NCBI GenBank assembly: GCA_963665265.2
Contig: OY762224.2
Location: 1,612,001 to 1,676,000, forward strand
Length of the DNA stretch: 64,000 bases
From: CAXXHQ01 sp963665265
Lineage (GTDB): Bacteria > Planctomycetota > Planctomycetia > Pirellulales > Thermoguttaceae
Direction: 5' to 3'
The notes below the pieces were generated by a model. The model was given only the letters and a program-made list of their open reading frames with translations. It did not search any database and was not told the origin of the DNA. The translations under genes were made by a program, and so were the position numbers. The first letter of the stretch is position 1; the number at the start of each line of letters is the position of its first letter. Below are positions 34,278 to 43,183 of this stretch, piece after piece.

Positions 34278-34634
34278 ATGTCGATCGAAGTACGCTGCCC
34301 CAAGGGACATTTGCTTAAAGTAAAGAGCAGTTTCGCCGGGAAGACGGGCCTTTGTCCGCATTGCCGATCGAAGATATATGTCCCCAATCCCTCGGACAGC
34401 TCGATTTCTGAAGAATCGATTCTCGATATTATCGGGGAGCTTCGCCCTGACCCGTCGCATTCCTCGATTAAGAGTTTGGCGGAATACGAAGAGAGCTTGC
34501 GGCATATCGACGAATCAAAGCAGGCTCCGCCCAGTAAAAATTGCACGAAATGCAACCTAGCGATTCCGTCGGCAGTGACGATTTGCCCGCACTGCCACAC
34601 CTATGTGGGTGAGAGCGTGATCTTAAGACGTTAG
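34278..34634 (+). CDS. Small double zinc-ribbon protein
   Basis: The 118-residue protein starts at ATG 34278 after GCGGGGA. An N-terminal ribbon (VRCPKGHLLKVKSSFAGKTG, then LCPHCRSKI) resembles a module that recurs in planctomycete proteins. A middle stretch, rich in Ser, Glu and Asp, is probably flexible. The C-terminal ribbon has two CxxC pairs (NCTKCNLAIPSAVTICPHCH). It likely binds two zinc ions. Function is unknown; protein-protein or RNA contact is possible. It stands alone before phoH. Confidence 0.8.
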   Translation: MSIEVRCPKGHLLKVKSSFAGKTGLCPHCRSKIYVPNPSDSSISEESILDIIGELRPDPSHSSIKSLAEYEESLRHIDESKQAPPSKNCTKCNLAIPSAVTICPHCHTYVGESVILRR

Positions 34635-34948
34635 AGTTGGGGACGGTGTTTGTCCGTCATATCCGATTCGCATCAAGCGGAAATGCGGATGGGGACGTGA
34701 AACTGCTCAGGGACCCTCGTAAATCCGCTTGGGTTATCTATTTAACCCAGCTTGGCGACAAAGTCGCCTCCCTCTGTTGTTGGGCGAAAATCCCGCTATA
34801 CTTATCTGCCAATGCTCGAAATATCCCTCACGAGTAGGGGGTGGCGGATTTTTCTGTGCGGATTCGACGTATAATTGAGCTAATTGAAATTCGTGAAATA
34901 ATCGCACACAGGTAAGCCGTCGGCCAGATTGGTTGACGCAAATATTGG
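34635..34948. other. 314-bp intergenic region upstream of phoH
   Basis: Two short hairpins can form: TGGGTTA/TAACCCA (about 34732-34751) and GGCGAC/GTCGCC (about 34753-34767). Neither has a T-run. A perfect TATAAT at 34870 lacks a convincing -35 box. No gene is seen. Confidence 0.4.
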
Positions 34949-35914
34949 ATGAGCGAACGAATCTTATCGGTGGTGAGTTCCCGCGCGTTGATGACGCTGT
35001 TCGGCGCGCGCGATCAGTACGTTCGCGCGATTCGTGACGCGTTAGGCGTGAAGATCACCGCGCAAGACGGGAAGATTCATATCGAAGGGGAACCGGAGGC
35101 GACGGCCAAGGCGACGGAAGCCCTCGAGCGATTGCAATCGCATGCCAACCGTCACGAGGTAGGGCCGGAGGATATCTCGCGCATTCTGGCGTCGGTGACG
35201 CATGGACACGCGCCCGGGGAACATGCTCCGATCGACGTGTTCAAGGCGGGGCGAACGCTTCGTCCGAAGACTCCCGGTCAAGCCGCCTACGTCGAAGCGA
35301 TTCGGAAGCACGACGTGGTGTTTTGCTCTGGGCCGGCCGGAACGGGAAAAACCTATTTGGCCGTGGCTTTGGCCGCTTCGGCTTTGAAGAAGGAGTCGAT
35401 TCGGAAGATCGTCTTGGTTCGTCCGGCGGTCGAGGCCGGCGAAAGTTTGGGCTTTTTGCCCGGCGACTTGCAGGCGAAGATCAATCCGTATTTGCGCCCG
35501 TTGATGGACGCCTTGCGCGAAATGATGGATCATGAATTGATCAAGCGCTTTACGGAAGAGGACATTATCGAGGTGATTCCCTTGGCGTATATGCGAGGGC
35601 GGACGCTAAACGACGCGTTCATTATCCTCGATGAGGCGCAGAACACGACTGTGTCGCAGATGAAGATGTTTTTGACGCGAATGGGCTTCGGCTCGAAGAT
35701 CGTCGTTTCGGGCGACGTCACGCAGATTGATTTGCCGCACGACGTGAAGAGCGGGTTGATCGACGCATTGACGCGATTGAAAGGAATCAAGGGAATAACC
35801 ACGGTCGAAATGACGTCGTCCGACATCGTGCGGCATCCTTTGGTGCAGAAGATTGTGGACGCTTACGACGCCCCGGCAAAAAAACGACCGGGAAAAAAGG
35901 AAGAGGAAAAGTAG
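34949..35914 (+). CDS. phoH: PhoH-like ATPase
   Basis: The 321-residue protein has a KH-like N-terminal region (about 1-80: RDQYVRAIRDALGVKITAQD, then GKIHIEGEP) and a P-loop ATPase domain with Walker A CSGPAGTGKTYLAVALA, VRPAVEAGESLGFLPGD, the PLAYMRGRTLNDAF motif, Walker B FIILDEAQN and VSGDVTQIDLP. The tail is Lys/Glu-rich. It is the long PhoH type linked to RNA metabolism, and its usual neighbours pgpH and ybeY follow, as in many bacteria. No strong ribosome site precedes the ATG. Confidence 0.94.
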   Translation: MSERILSVVSSRALMTLFGARDQYVRAIRDALGVKITAQDGKIHIEGEPEATAKATEALERLQSHANRHEVGPEDISRILASVTHGHAPGEHAPIDVFKAGRTLRPKTPGQAAYVEAIRKHDVVFCSGPAGTGKTYLAVALAASALKKESIRKIVLVRPAVEAGESLGFLPGDLQAKINPYLRPLMDALREMMDHELIKRFTEEDIIEVIPLAYMRGRTLNDAFIILDEAQNTTVSQMKMFLTRMGFGSKIVVSGDVTQIDLPHDVKSGLIDALTRLKGIKGITTVEMTSSDIVRHPLVQKIVDAYDAPAKKRPGKKEEEK

Positions 35915-36016
35915 AGCGTTTTTCGGGGGCATTCAAGTAGCCGACCTGCGGTTTTGGGGGCGGCAAAGAATTTAGCGAACATGGCGGGATTTGGCCCGCA
36001 CTACAAGAGAATAAAT

Positions 36017-38335
36017 ATGGCGTTAGGCGGACAAATACGAACGCGATCGGAACGGGTCGCCGCTTTGGAATTGCCTCCGGGGCAATGGGAGCGGGCGTGG
36101 ATCGGATTGCGCCGCGCCGACGTCTTGATTCGTATTGGCATCGCGCTGCTCGCGGCCGTGGCGATGTGTCTGGTGATGGAGGGCTGGAACCCGCCGTTTG
36201 GCTTTCGATCAGGCGCGACGCCGCAGAGAGCGATCGTCGTTCGAGCTCCGTTTAGCGTTAAAGACGGCGACGCCACGCGCCGAGCGCAGGATCGCGCGGG
36301 GAGTCAAGTTCGCTATGTTTACGAGCAGGACCCCGGCTCTTTGATTCAACTTCGCACGTTGTTGCGGAACAAAGTGATTGAAATCACGACGGCGACGAAG
36401 TTGGGCGATTTGGATCCCAAGCTTTGGCGCGATTTTCAGGTGAAAAAGCCTGACTTAAACGAGGCGCTCGTCGAACCGGACGAAAAAGAGAAAAAGAAGC
36501 CCGACGGCGAAAAATCGGAACGTGATTTGGCGGAAGAGCGATTTCAAGAATTCCGCGCGATGTTTTCGGGAACCGAGAAACAGAAACGACTGGAAGACGC
36601 CCTGGCTGCGGCGTTTTTGCCGTTTGAGCTGCGAGGCTTGATCGATAAGCTTCCGCAAGGAGTCGGCGAAGGTAATTTAGATGAGATTCTCGTGCATCCG
36701 GTGGGGCAACCGGAGCCGTTGCGGCAAGTGAAAGTGGCCGAAGTGTTGATCGGCGACGGCGCCGCGCTGCGCGATGCGATGCGAAAGGAATTGGGTTCAA
36801 AAGAGATCGCCGACGCTTTTTTCGAATGGTTGCGTCCGCAGTTAAAGTCGACGTTGAAAAAAGATGAGGAGGAGACGCAGAAGGCGATCCTCACGGCGGA
36901 GAATTCGGTCGAACCTGTAATGACGCCCTATCCAGTGGGAAAGGTCATTGCGGAGGGCGGAAAGCCGATCACGCCTCAACAAATGGAGCTGTTGAGAAAA
37001 GAATACCAAGCTGCGATCGAAGCGCGTATGAGCGAGCGATCGTATTTGCTTTTCGCGCGAGGCGGAGCGGTGACCGCGTTGGCGTTCGCTTCGTTCGTGC
37101 TTTGCGGCGTTTACATGCGATATCGTCAACGCGGTCCGTTGACCGGGTTGGGACGCCTCTGCGTCCTACTGCTCGTATCGATCGCGACGGTGGCGTTGGC
37201 ACGGTGGGCCTCGGCCGACGATTGGCGCGCGGAAAGCGTGCCTCTGCTGATTTTCGGCATGACGATGGCAATCGCCTATCGACGCGAAATGTCGTTGCTA
37301 ATGACCGGCATTTTGACGGCTTTGGTCGTGCTGGCTTTAGGGCATGATTTCCGCGAGTTCGTTCTCCTCATGGGATTGACTGCGGCGGCGATATTGAATC
37401 TCGGTTGCATCCGCACTCGCAGCAAACTGATTTACGTGGGTATTTCGTCGGCCGTCGCGGCGTTCGCGCTGACCGTCGCGCTCGGCATGGTGAGCGATCA
37501 ACCGCTTGGCTGGACTTTGCTGCGTAGCGCCGGCGTTCGCGCGTTGTGGTCGGTGGCGGCCGGCTTTGTGATGACGGGTTTGCTCCCCTTTATCGAACAG
37601 GCGTTCGGCGTGTTGACCGATCTGAGTTTGTTGGAATTGGGCGATGTTTCGCATCCGCTGTTGCAGGAATTGGTGCGTCGCGCGCCAAGCACCTACAATC
37701 ATTCGGTTACGGTAGGCACGATCGCCGAAGCGGCGGCCGACAGCATCGGCGCCCGAGGCTTGCTGTGCCGCGTGGGCGCATATTTCCACGACATCGGCAA
37801 AATGCTGAAACCCGGCTATTTCGTGGAGAATCAAGGAGTCGGCGGCGACAATCGTCATGAATCGCTGGTTCCGGCGATGAGTACGTTGGTTATTATCGCG
37901 CATATTAAAGACGGATACGACTTGGCGCGTCAGCATCATTTGCCGCAGCCGATCATCGATTTCATCTCGCAACATCACGGTACGATGTTGGTAGAGTATT
38001 TCTACTCTCGCGCGCAAAAGCAATCGGACCCGAACAACGGCGAGGTGGACGAGAGCAGTTTCCGCTACCCCGGCCCCAAGCCGCAGACGAAAGAGGCGGC
38101 GGTGATGATGTTGGCCGACGCGGTGGAGAGCGCAAGCCGCACGCTGGTCGATCCGGCTCCGGCGCGAATCGAAAGCCTCGTGCGAGAAATCGCCGAGCGA
38201 CGCCTGGACGACGGACAATTCGACGAGAGCGGCCTGACCTTGCGCGAATTAAGGACCATCGAACGGAGCATGGTCATGTCGATCACCTCGATCTATCACG
38301 GACGCATCAAGTATCCGGATCAGAAGACGGCGTGA
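36017..38335 (+). CDS. pgpH: 7TM-HD cyclic-di-AMP phosphodiesterase (PgpH/YqfF type)
   Basis: Three in-frame starts exist (TTG 35954, ATG 35981, ATG 36017); the last has AGAGA upstream and leaves TM1 at residues about 39-56. An extracytoplasmic 7TMR-HDED region spans about 70-335, with a charged Lys/Glu insertion near residues 155-175. Seven membrane helices follow (about 345-535), then the HD domain with the metal motif YFHDIGKMLKPGYFVENQ (His591-Asp592), NRHESLV, IAHIKDGYDLA and SQHHGT. Family members hydrolyse c-di-AMP. No diadenylate cyclase is in the window. Confidence 0.93.
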   Translation: MALGGQIRTRSERVAALELPPGQWERAWIGLRRADVLIRIGIALLAAVAMCLVMEGWNPPFGFRSGATPQRAIVVRAPFSVKDGDATRRAQDRAGSQVRYVYEQDPGSLIQLRTLLRNKVIEITTATKLGDLDPKLWRDFQVKKPDLNEALVEPDEKEKKKPDGEKSERDLAEERFQEFRAMFSGTEKQKRLEDALAAAFLPFELRGLIDKLPQGVGEGNLDEILVHPVGQPEPLRQVKVAEVLIGDGAALRDAMRKELGSKEIADAFFEWLRPQLKSTLKKDEEETQKAILTAENSVEPVMTPYPVGKVIAEGGKPITPQQMELLRKEYQAAIEARMSERSYLLFARGGAVTALAFASFVLCGVYMRYRQRGPLTGLGRLCVLLLVSIATVALARWASADDWRAESVPLLIFGMTMAIAYRREMSLLMTGILTALVVLALGHDFREFVLLMGLTAAAILNLGCIRTRSKLIYVGISSAVAAFALTVALGMVSDQPLGWTLLRSAGVRALWSVAAGFVMTGLLPFIEQAFGVLTDLSLLELGDVSHPLLQELVRRAPSTYNHSVTVGTIAEAAADSIGARGLLCRVGAYFHDIGKMLKPGYFVENQGVGGDNRHESLVPAMSTLVIIAHIKDGYDLARQHHLPQPIIDFISQHHGTMLVEYFYSRAQKQSDPNNGEVDESSFRYPGPKPQTKEAAVMMLADAVESASRTLVDPAPARIESLVREIAERRLDDGQFDESGLTLRELRTIERSMVMSITSIYHGRIKYPDQKTA

Positions 38336-38459
38336 GACGCAGCGGGCAATTTGGTAAATGAATATTTGAAATTGCAAAATGGACAGATTCCGCTAAAACC
38401 GCCGGGGTTGGCATTGCGGTAAAAAGTTTTTGCAGGTCTCGCTGGCAAAAACGTGATGT

Positions 38460-38488
38460 TTGATTTTGTTGCGTAATTCGGGTAGAAT
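38460..38488 (+). promoter_or_regulatory. Sigma70-type promoter for the PEP-CTERM gene
   Basis: TTGATT (4 of 6) and TAGAAT (5 of 6) are separated by exactly 17 bp, giving a start near 38495 and a leader of about 187 nt. The rest of 38336-38681 shows no gene. This makes the PEP-CTERM gene independent of pgpH. Confidence 0.6.
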
Positions 38489-38681
38489 ATCGCTATTGTA
38501 ATTGGCGGTTGTACTATTTTCTTCTTCGAGGCAGCGGTTGCGACGAGCGATTTCTCTCGGGCTTTACGCCGATAGTATCTCTCGCCTTCTTTTTTTCCGC
38601 TATCAATAATTGTCCCCGTTTTGCCGTCGCGTTTTCATATTGGCAAAGGGGAAGCTTTCACCTCGGTTTAGGAGCAGTTCC

Positions 38682-39395
38682 ATGAATTTGAAGATCGCCA
38701 GTTTTTTTGCAGTAGCGGCGCTTGCCGCTTCGTCGGCCTTCGCCGGTTTGGTTATTGACGTTATTGCGGTTGCCGGCGACGGCTACTCGGTTTCCGATAA
38801 CGGCAAATCAGTCATGCCAACGACGTCAAATGCCGTTATCACTTTAAAAATCGTCGCAACATTGTCAGGCACAAGCGACGCCGCTGAAAAGTTGCAGACG
38901 ATCTTCGGCGGATTTTCTCAAACGATCGGAACGCAAGTTACGGGAAATCTTGTCAACGGTGCGTTTGAATCGCCGTTTGATCAGAGCATCGCAGCGGTTA
39001 GCGCTTCGGACACCGACGGCGATGGGTATATCGATTTAATTGGCAACCAGTCGCCGACCGCCATTAACGGCGGCGGTTACTGGATTGCTCGCGCTGCAAC
39101 GGCCCAAATCGGCAACAGCTTCACTCTTGGCACGTTTTATTACGAAATCGAATCTCTTCACTACAGCGGCTTATGCACGTCGATAAACTACGTTCTTCCT
39201 GCTGCGATAGTTACTGCGGCGACATTTTATATTGATGGCATAGTAAAGACGGGCCAAGCAAGCGGTTCCACTACATCCGGATACAGTTTAATCAGCGCCG
39301 GCACTCCGGTCGTCATCGGCGTCCCCGAGCCTTCCTCGCTGGCTCTTTTGGGCCTTGGCGGTTTGGCGCTTCTGGCCGTTCATCGCCGAAAATAA
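38682..39395 (+). CDS. PEP-CTERM sorting-signal protein (paralogue A)
   Basis: The ATG at 38682 follows TAGGAGCA. The 237-residue protein has a signal peptide (LKIASFFAVAALAASSAFA), a beta-rich Ser/Thr/Gly body with a DTDGDGYIDL calcium-binding-like loop, and the C-terminal VPEPSSLALLGLGGLALL, followed by a VHRRK basic end. It should be exported and processed by an exosortase/archaeosortase system. It closely resembles the gene at 58641-59309 at both ends and in the ribosome-site region. It separates pgpH from ybeY and has its own promoter and terminator. Confidence 0.88.
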   Translation: MNLKIASFFAVAALAASSAFAGLVIDVIAVAGDGYSVSDNGKSVMPTTSNAVITLKIVATLSGTSDAAEKLQTIFGGFSQTIGTQVTGNLVNGAFESPFDQSIAAVSASDTDGDGYIDLIGNQSPTAINGGGYWIARAATAQIGNSFTLGTFYYEIESLHYSGLCTSINYVLPAAIVTAATFYIDGIVKTGQASGSTTSGYSLISAGTPVVIGVPEPSSLALLGLGGLALLAVHRRK

Positions 39396-39428
39396 CGCGA
39401 ATTCTCGGTGAAGCTTTCGCATATTAAG

Positions 39429-39467
39429 CAGGCCGCCGGTTCGCTCCGCCGGCCTGTTGCTTTTCTT
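39429..39467 (+). terminator. Terminator of PEP-CTERM gene A
   Basis: CAGGCCG (39429) pairs with CGGCCTG (ending 39456), with an inner CGG/CCG helix and one mismatch, followed by a TTGCTTTTCTT tract, 34 nt after the stop. Confidence 0.65.
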
Positions 39468-39530
39468 GTCCGCCGTCTAAAATAGATATTCTTCTACAGG
39501 GAAAAACATAGGACGCAAAACGGGAACATC

Positions 39531-39974
39531 GTGCGGAACATTTCGATCATAAATCGTCAGCGGCGAGTGAAAGTCGATAAACGACTTTTTAAGAAAGCGA
39601 TTGCGGCGATTTTGGACGGCGAAGGAATCGCCGAGGCCGAGATTAACGCGGCGATCGTGGACGACCCGTCTCTTGCGGCTTTGCACGACGAGTATCTTGG
39701 CGACCCGTCGGCGACGGACGTAATGAGCTTTCCTTTTGAACGGACGAAGGATTACGTGGAAGGGGAAATCGTCGCGAGCGCCGATATGGCGGCGAACGTG
39801 GCTGAGCGGTTCGGTTGGACCGCCGAAAATGAATTGCTTCTCTACGTCATTCATGGGACGCTGCATGTCGTCGGCTATGACGACGTTTCGCCGGAGTTAC
39901 GCAAGACGATGCGGAAGGCGGAGACGAAATACTTGGCCGCCGTCGGAATCGAACGAGCGAAGAAAAAGCGGTGA
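39531..39974 (+). CDS. ybeY: Endoribonuclease YbeY-like (rRNA maturation factor)
   Basis: The GTG at 39531 opens a 147-residue frame of normal YbeY length: MRNISIINRQRRVKVD, the substrate strand SATDVMSFPFE, GEIVASADMAANVAERF, and the zinc motif HGTLHVVGYDDVSPELRKTM. YbeY normally has H-x3-H-x5-H; here the third His is replaced by Asp (GYDD), although His-to-Asp can still bind zinc. It acts in 16S rRNA 3' end processing and ribosome quality control. It normally follows phoH/pgpH; here the PEP-CTERM unit intervenes. Confidence 0.9.
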   Translation: MRNISIINRQRRVKVDKRLFKKAIAAILDGEGIAEAEINAAIVDDPSLAALHDEYLGDPSATDVMSFPFERTKDYVEGEIVASADMAANVAERFGWTAENELLLYVIHGTLHVVGYDDVSPELRKTMRKAETKYLAAVGIERAKKKR

Positions 39975-40071
39975 AGGATGCGACAAGGTATTCTGCGCTA
40001 GGTGCATGCCTTCGGCATTGAGGCTAAACGAATTGTCAAGAATGTCGGTCCTCCTTATTTAGGGACGAGTC

Positions 40072-40860
40072 ATGTCGAGCGAAAAGGCCACTGGAATCGT
40101 GATTCGCGTCGTCGATTTCAGTGAGTCGAGCTTGATCGTGACGATCTTTACGCGAGAATTCGGAAAAATAGGCGGTCTGGCGAAAGGGGCGAGACGGCTT
40201 AAAGGACCGTTCGAGTCTGCTCTTGACCTACTAGCCCTCTGTCGAATAGTCTTCCTGCGCAAAACTTCCGACGCGCTCGATCTATTGACCGAAGCCAAGT
40301 TGCTTCGTCGGTTTCGGACGCCGGGAAATAACTTATTAAGTTTGTACTCCGGATATTACGTCGCGGAATTACTGAACGAGATGACCGACCGCGGCGATCC
40401 GCAGCCGGAGTTGTTTGAAATCGCCGACGAAACGCTGGCGGCGCTGGCGGTCGGAGAATCGCCGTTGCGACGCGTGATCCGCTTCGAATTGGCGATGTTG
40501 CGAGAGCTCGGGCATATGCCTTCGTTAGATACATGCGCGGCGTGCGGCGCTCCGGCGGAGCCGAGGCCTCGGACGGCTTTCGGCATGCTCGACGGCGGCG
40601 TGTTATGCGAGCGATGCCGACAAGGAAAGCGGCAAGTGGTCTCGATTTCGGGCGGCGCGCTAAAAACGATGGCGGCGTTCGCCTCGGAAGACGCCGAGTT
40701 GTGGCGTCGAACGGAAGTCGAGCCGCGACTGCTCGGCGAATTACGCGGAGTGATGAATCGGTATTTGTGCAATTTGCTTGGCTATAAGCCGCGAATGCAC
40801 AACAGTTTAGGCGCGCTATGGAGCGCCGATTTGCGGAGCGGATCGGCGATAAACGAATAA
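40072..40860 (+). CDS. recO: DNA repair protein RecO
   Basis: The 262-residue protein has an N-terminal OB fold (ATGIVIRVVDFSESSLIVTI, GKIGGLAKGARRLKGPFESA, LDLLALCRIVF), a helical middle (SLYSGYYVAELLNEMTDRGD) and a four-cysteine zinc site formed by CAACG and CERC about 30 residues apart. It loads RecA with RecR during recombinational repair. It lies 97 bp after ybeY, its frequent neighbour near era in other bacteria. Confidence 0.93.
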   Translation: MSSEKATGIVIRVVDFSESSLIVTIFTREFGKIGGLAKGARRLKGPFESALDLLALCRIVFLRKTSDALDLLTEAKLLRRFRTPGNNLLSLYSGYYVAELLNEMTDRGDPQPELFEIADETLAALAVGESPLRRVIRFELAMLRELGHMPSLDTCAACGAPAEPRPRTAFGMLDGGVLCERCRQGKRQVVSISGGALKTMAAFASEDAELWRRTEVEPRLLGELRGVMNRYLCNLLGYKPRMHNSLGALWSADLRSGSAINE

Positions 40861-40908
40861 CTTGCGTCGTTGCGAGAGCCACGGCGTGAAGGGACAAGGA
40901 CGTCCACT

Positions 40909-43128
40909 ATGCGGAAAAAACGGATGCGCGGAATGAACGTCGTGACGGCGTTCGCGGTTACGGCGACGATGATCGGTTGCTCCGTGCCTCCGCGACCGGC
41001 GAACGCGCCGGCGCCCGAAAAGAAGGAAGTTCGCGGCGGATACGCCGATGAATACAACGACTCGGGTTGGCTCTTCCGTAAAGCGACCGGTCAATCTAGC
41101 TCCGCCGATTCGGCGTCGACTCGAACGCCGAGCGCTCAAAACGCCGTCGCCTCGGCGACTTCCTCGCAACCGGCGGCTCCCTACGTTTCGACCGCTCCGG
41201 CTCAAGCTGCCGGCCAAGTCGCTTCGCAAAACGCTCCGCCTCAATACGCCCCGCCGCAAAACTACGCGCAGCCGAACTATCAGCAACAACAGCAGCCGTA
41301 TTCGCAGCAGAACGGCTATTCGCAACAAGGATATGTGCAAAACGGCGCCCCGCAATCGCAGTATCCGCAGCAGGGCTATTCCCCGCAACAATATCCGCAA
41401 CAAGGATACGGCCAGCAGCCGCGGTATCCTCAGCAAAATCAACTGCCGACCAGTCAGCAATGTTATCCGCAACAACAATACCAACAGCAGCAATATCCGC
41501 AGTCGTCGTATTCTTCGCCGTACGGCCAGCCGCAGGCGACTCCGGTAACGAGCAATTATCCGCCGACCGATGCAAACGGAACGGTGAAAGCGGCCTCGTA
41601 CGACAGCGCAGCGTCCGGACAATCGAACGTCGTGCAGACCTCGGCGACGACGGAAGATGGCCCGACCTTGATTAATCCGAATGCGCCGGGCGCATTTAGC
41701 CCGAACGCGGCCGAACCGAACTCGCTTGTCGCGTCGAAGCCGAAAACGCAAGTGGTAAACACGCCGACCGGCAAGGTGATCGTTCCGACCGTGGCGGTCG
41801 TTCCAGTCGACGAAGAGGACGCGCACCACATTCCTCAATCAAAGATAGCGCCGGCCGAGGCGATCATTACGCCGCCGCCGACGTCGCCCGAAGATCCGCC
41901 GGAGACGCCTCCGCCGTTGGTGCCCGACGATTTAGAGAAGAAGAAAGGATTCGATTGGTCGGCGTTGAGTCCGGAAAACGCCTATAAGAGCGTGAAGAAG
42001 GTCGCCGGATACGGGCCGAACGAAAAGATCGCCCGCGAGGCGTTTAGCCAAGGCAAAGAGTTTTTCCAACAGAAAAAGTATGTGGAAGCGGCGGGAAAAT
42101 TCGCCACGGCGGCCGATCGTTGGCCCGACACTCCGTTGGAGGAAGACGCGTTGTTTTTAGAGGCGGAGTCGTATTTCTTCGCCGATCGTTATCCGAAGGC
42201 CCGCGACGCCTATTTGCAGTTATTTAAGAAATTTACGAACACGCGGTATTTGGACACGGCCGTTTCGCGAATGTTCGCGATCGGCGCGTACTGGGAGCAA
42301 TTGCAAGACAAGCATCCGAAGTGGACGCTTACGCCGAACTTCACGGATAAGAGCCGTCCGATGTTCGACACGTTCGGCTACGCGCTTCAAGCGTATAACG
42401 ACGTGCATTTGTACGATCCGACCGGCCCGTTGGCCGACGATAGCGTGATGGCGTCGGGGGCGGCTTACTTCCGCCGAGGCGAATATGAAAGCGCTTCGTC
42501 TCAGTTCAAAACGTTGCGCAAGGATTACCCGAACAGCGAACACCAAAAAAACGCGCATTTGCTCGGCTTGCAAGCCGAGATGCGAGTGTATCAGGGCGAG
42601 TTCTACGATCCTACTTCGCTCGAAGAGGCGAAGAAAATCGCCGACACGACGTTGACTCAATTTGGTCGGGAATTAGGCCCCGAACAACAACGCGTGGTCA
42701 AGGCGCGAGCGCAGATCGTCGAAGAGTTGGCGCATCGAAACTACGTTCGAGGGCAATTTTATGAAAAGAAGAGTCTGTACGGAGCGGCGAGGTTCTATTA
42801 CCGAGTCGTGACGGCCGACTACGCTCAAACGGGATACGCTAAGGACGCGAACGAACGTCTCGCGGCGATCAAGGATTTACCCGAGCGGCCGACGAACTAC
42901 TTCCAAGAGATCGAAAATTCGCTCCTGCAAAAGCAACTGCTTGCGGAAGACGGACCAGGCGCGTGGAAGAATTTAAGTAGCACGCAACAAACGAGCATAG
43001 CGAAAAATGTGACGACAAAGGGAACCCTGCCGGAGAAGCCGGACGGGTTGGGCGGGCAAATCGCTCGAGATGTTGAGGAGAATGCAAAAAAAGAAGGGCA
43101 TAATCCGCCGGACGGCGTTTGGCGATAA
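40909..43128 (+). CDS. BamD-like TPR lipoprotein with a Gln/Tyr/Pro-rich region
   Basis: Starting at ATG 40909 (AAGGA upstream), the 739-residue protein has a lipoprotein signal ending TATMIGC. Residues about 85-230 are extremely rich in Gln, Tyr and Pro (YPQQGYSPQQYPQQGYGQQ), a prion-like composition, followed by a Pro-rich segment. The C-terminal half carries TPR units (AREAFSQGKEFFQQKKYVEA, YFFADRYPKARDAYLQLFKK, NSEHQKNAHLLGLQA, SLYGAARFYYRVV) with the BamD pattern. BamD is part of the outer-membrane beta-barrel assembly machine. The N-terminal half is far longer than in proteobacterial BamD. The lptE-like gene follows, supporting an outer-membrane role. Confidence 0.85.
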   Translation: MRKKRMRGMNVVTAFAVTATMIGCSVPPRPANAPAPEKKEVRGGYADEYNDSGWLFRKATGQSSSADSASTRTPSAQNAVASATSSQPAAPYVSTAPAQAAGQVASQNAPPQYAPPQNYAQPNYQQQQQPYSQQNGYSQQGYVQNGAPQSQYPQQGYSPQQYPQQGYGQQPRYPQQNQLPTSQQCYPQQQYQQQQYPQSSYSSPYGQPQATPVTSNYPPTDANGTVKAASYDSAASGQSNVVQTSATTEDGPTLINPNAPGAFSPNAAEPNSLVASKPKTQVVNTPTGKVIVPTVAVVPVDEEDAHHIPQSKIAPAEAIITPPPTSPEDPPETPPPLVPDDLEKKKGFDWSALSPENAYKSVKKVAGYGPNEKIAREAFSQGKEFFQQKKYVEAAGKFATAADRWPDTPLEEDALFLEAESYFFADRYPKARDAYLQLFKKFTNTRYLDTAVSRMFAIGAYWEQLQDKHPKWTLTPNFTDKSRPMFDTFGYALQAYNDVHLYDPTGPLADDSVMASGAAYFRRGEYESASSQFKTLRKDYPNSEHQKNAHLLGLQAEMRVYQGEFYDPTSLEEAKKIADTTLTQFGRELGPEQQRVVKARAQIVEELAHRNYVRGQFYEKKSLYGAARFYYRVVTADYAQTGYAKDANERLAAIKDLPERPTNYFQEIENSLLQKQLLAEDGPGAWKNLSSTQQTSIAKNVTTKGTLPEKPDGLGGQIARDVEENAKKEGHNPPDGVWR

Positions 43129-43183
43129 TTCACGAGCTCCCACGACCGACCGTTGGTCGGTAACCGGTCGCGGCTAAACAAAT

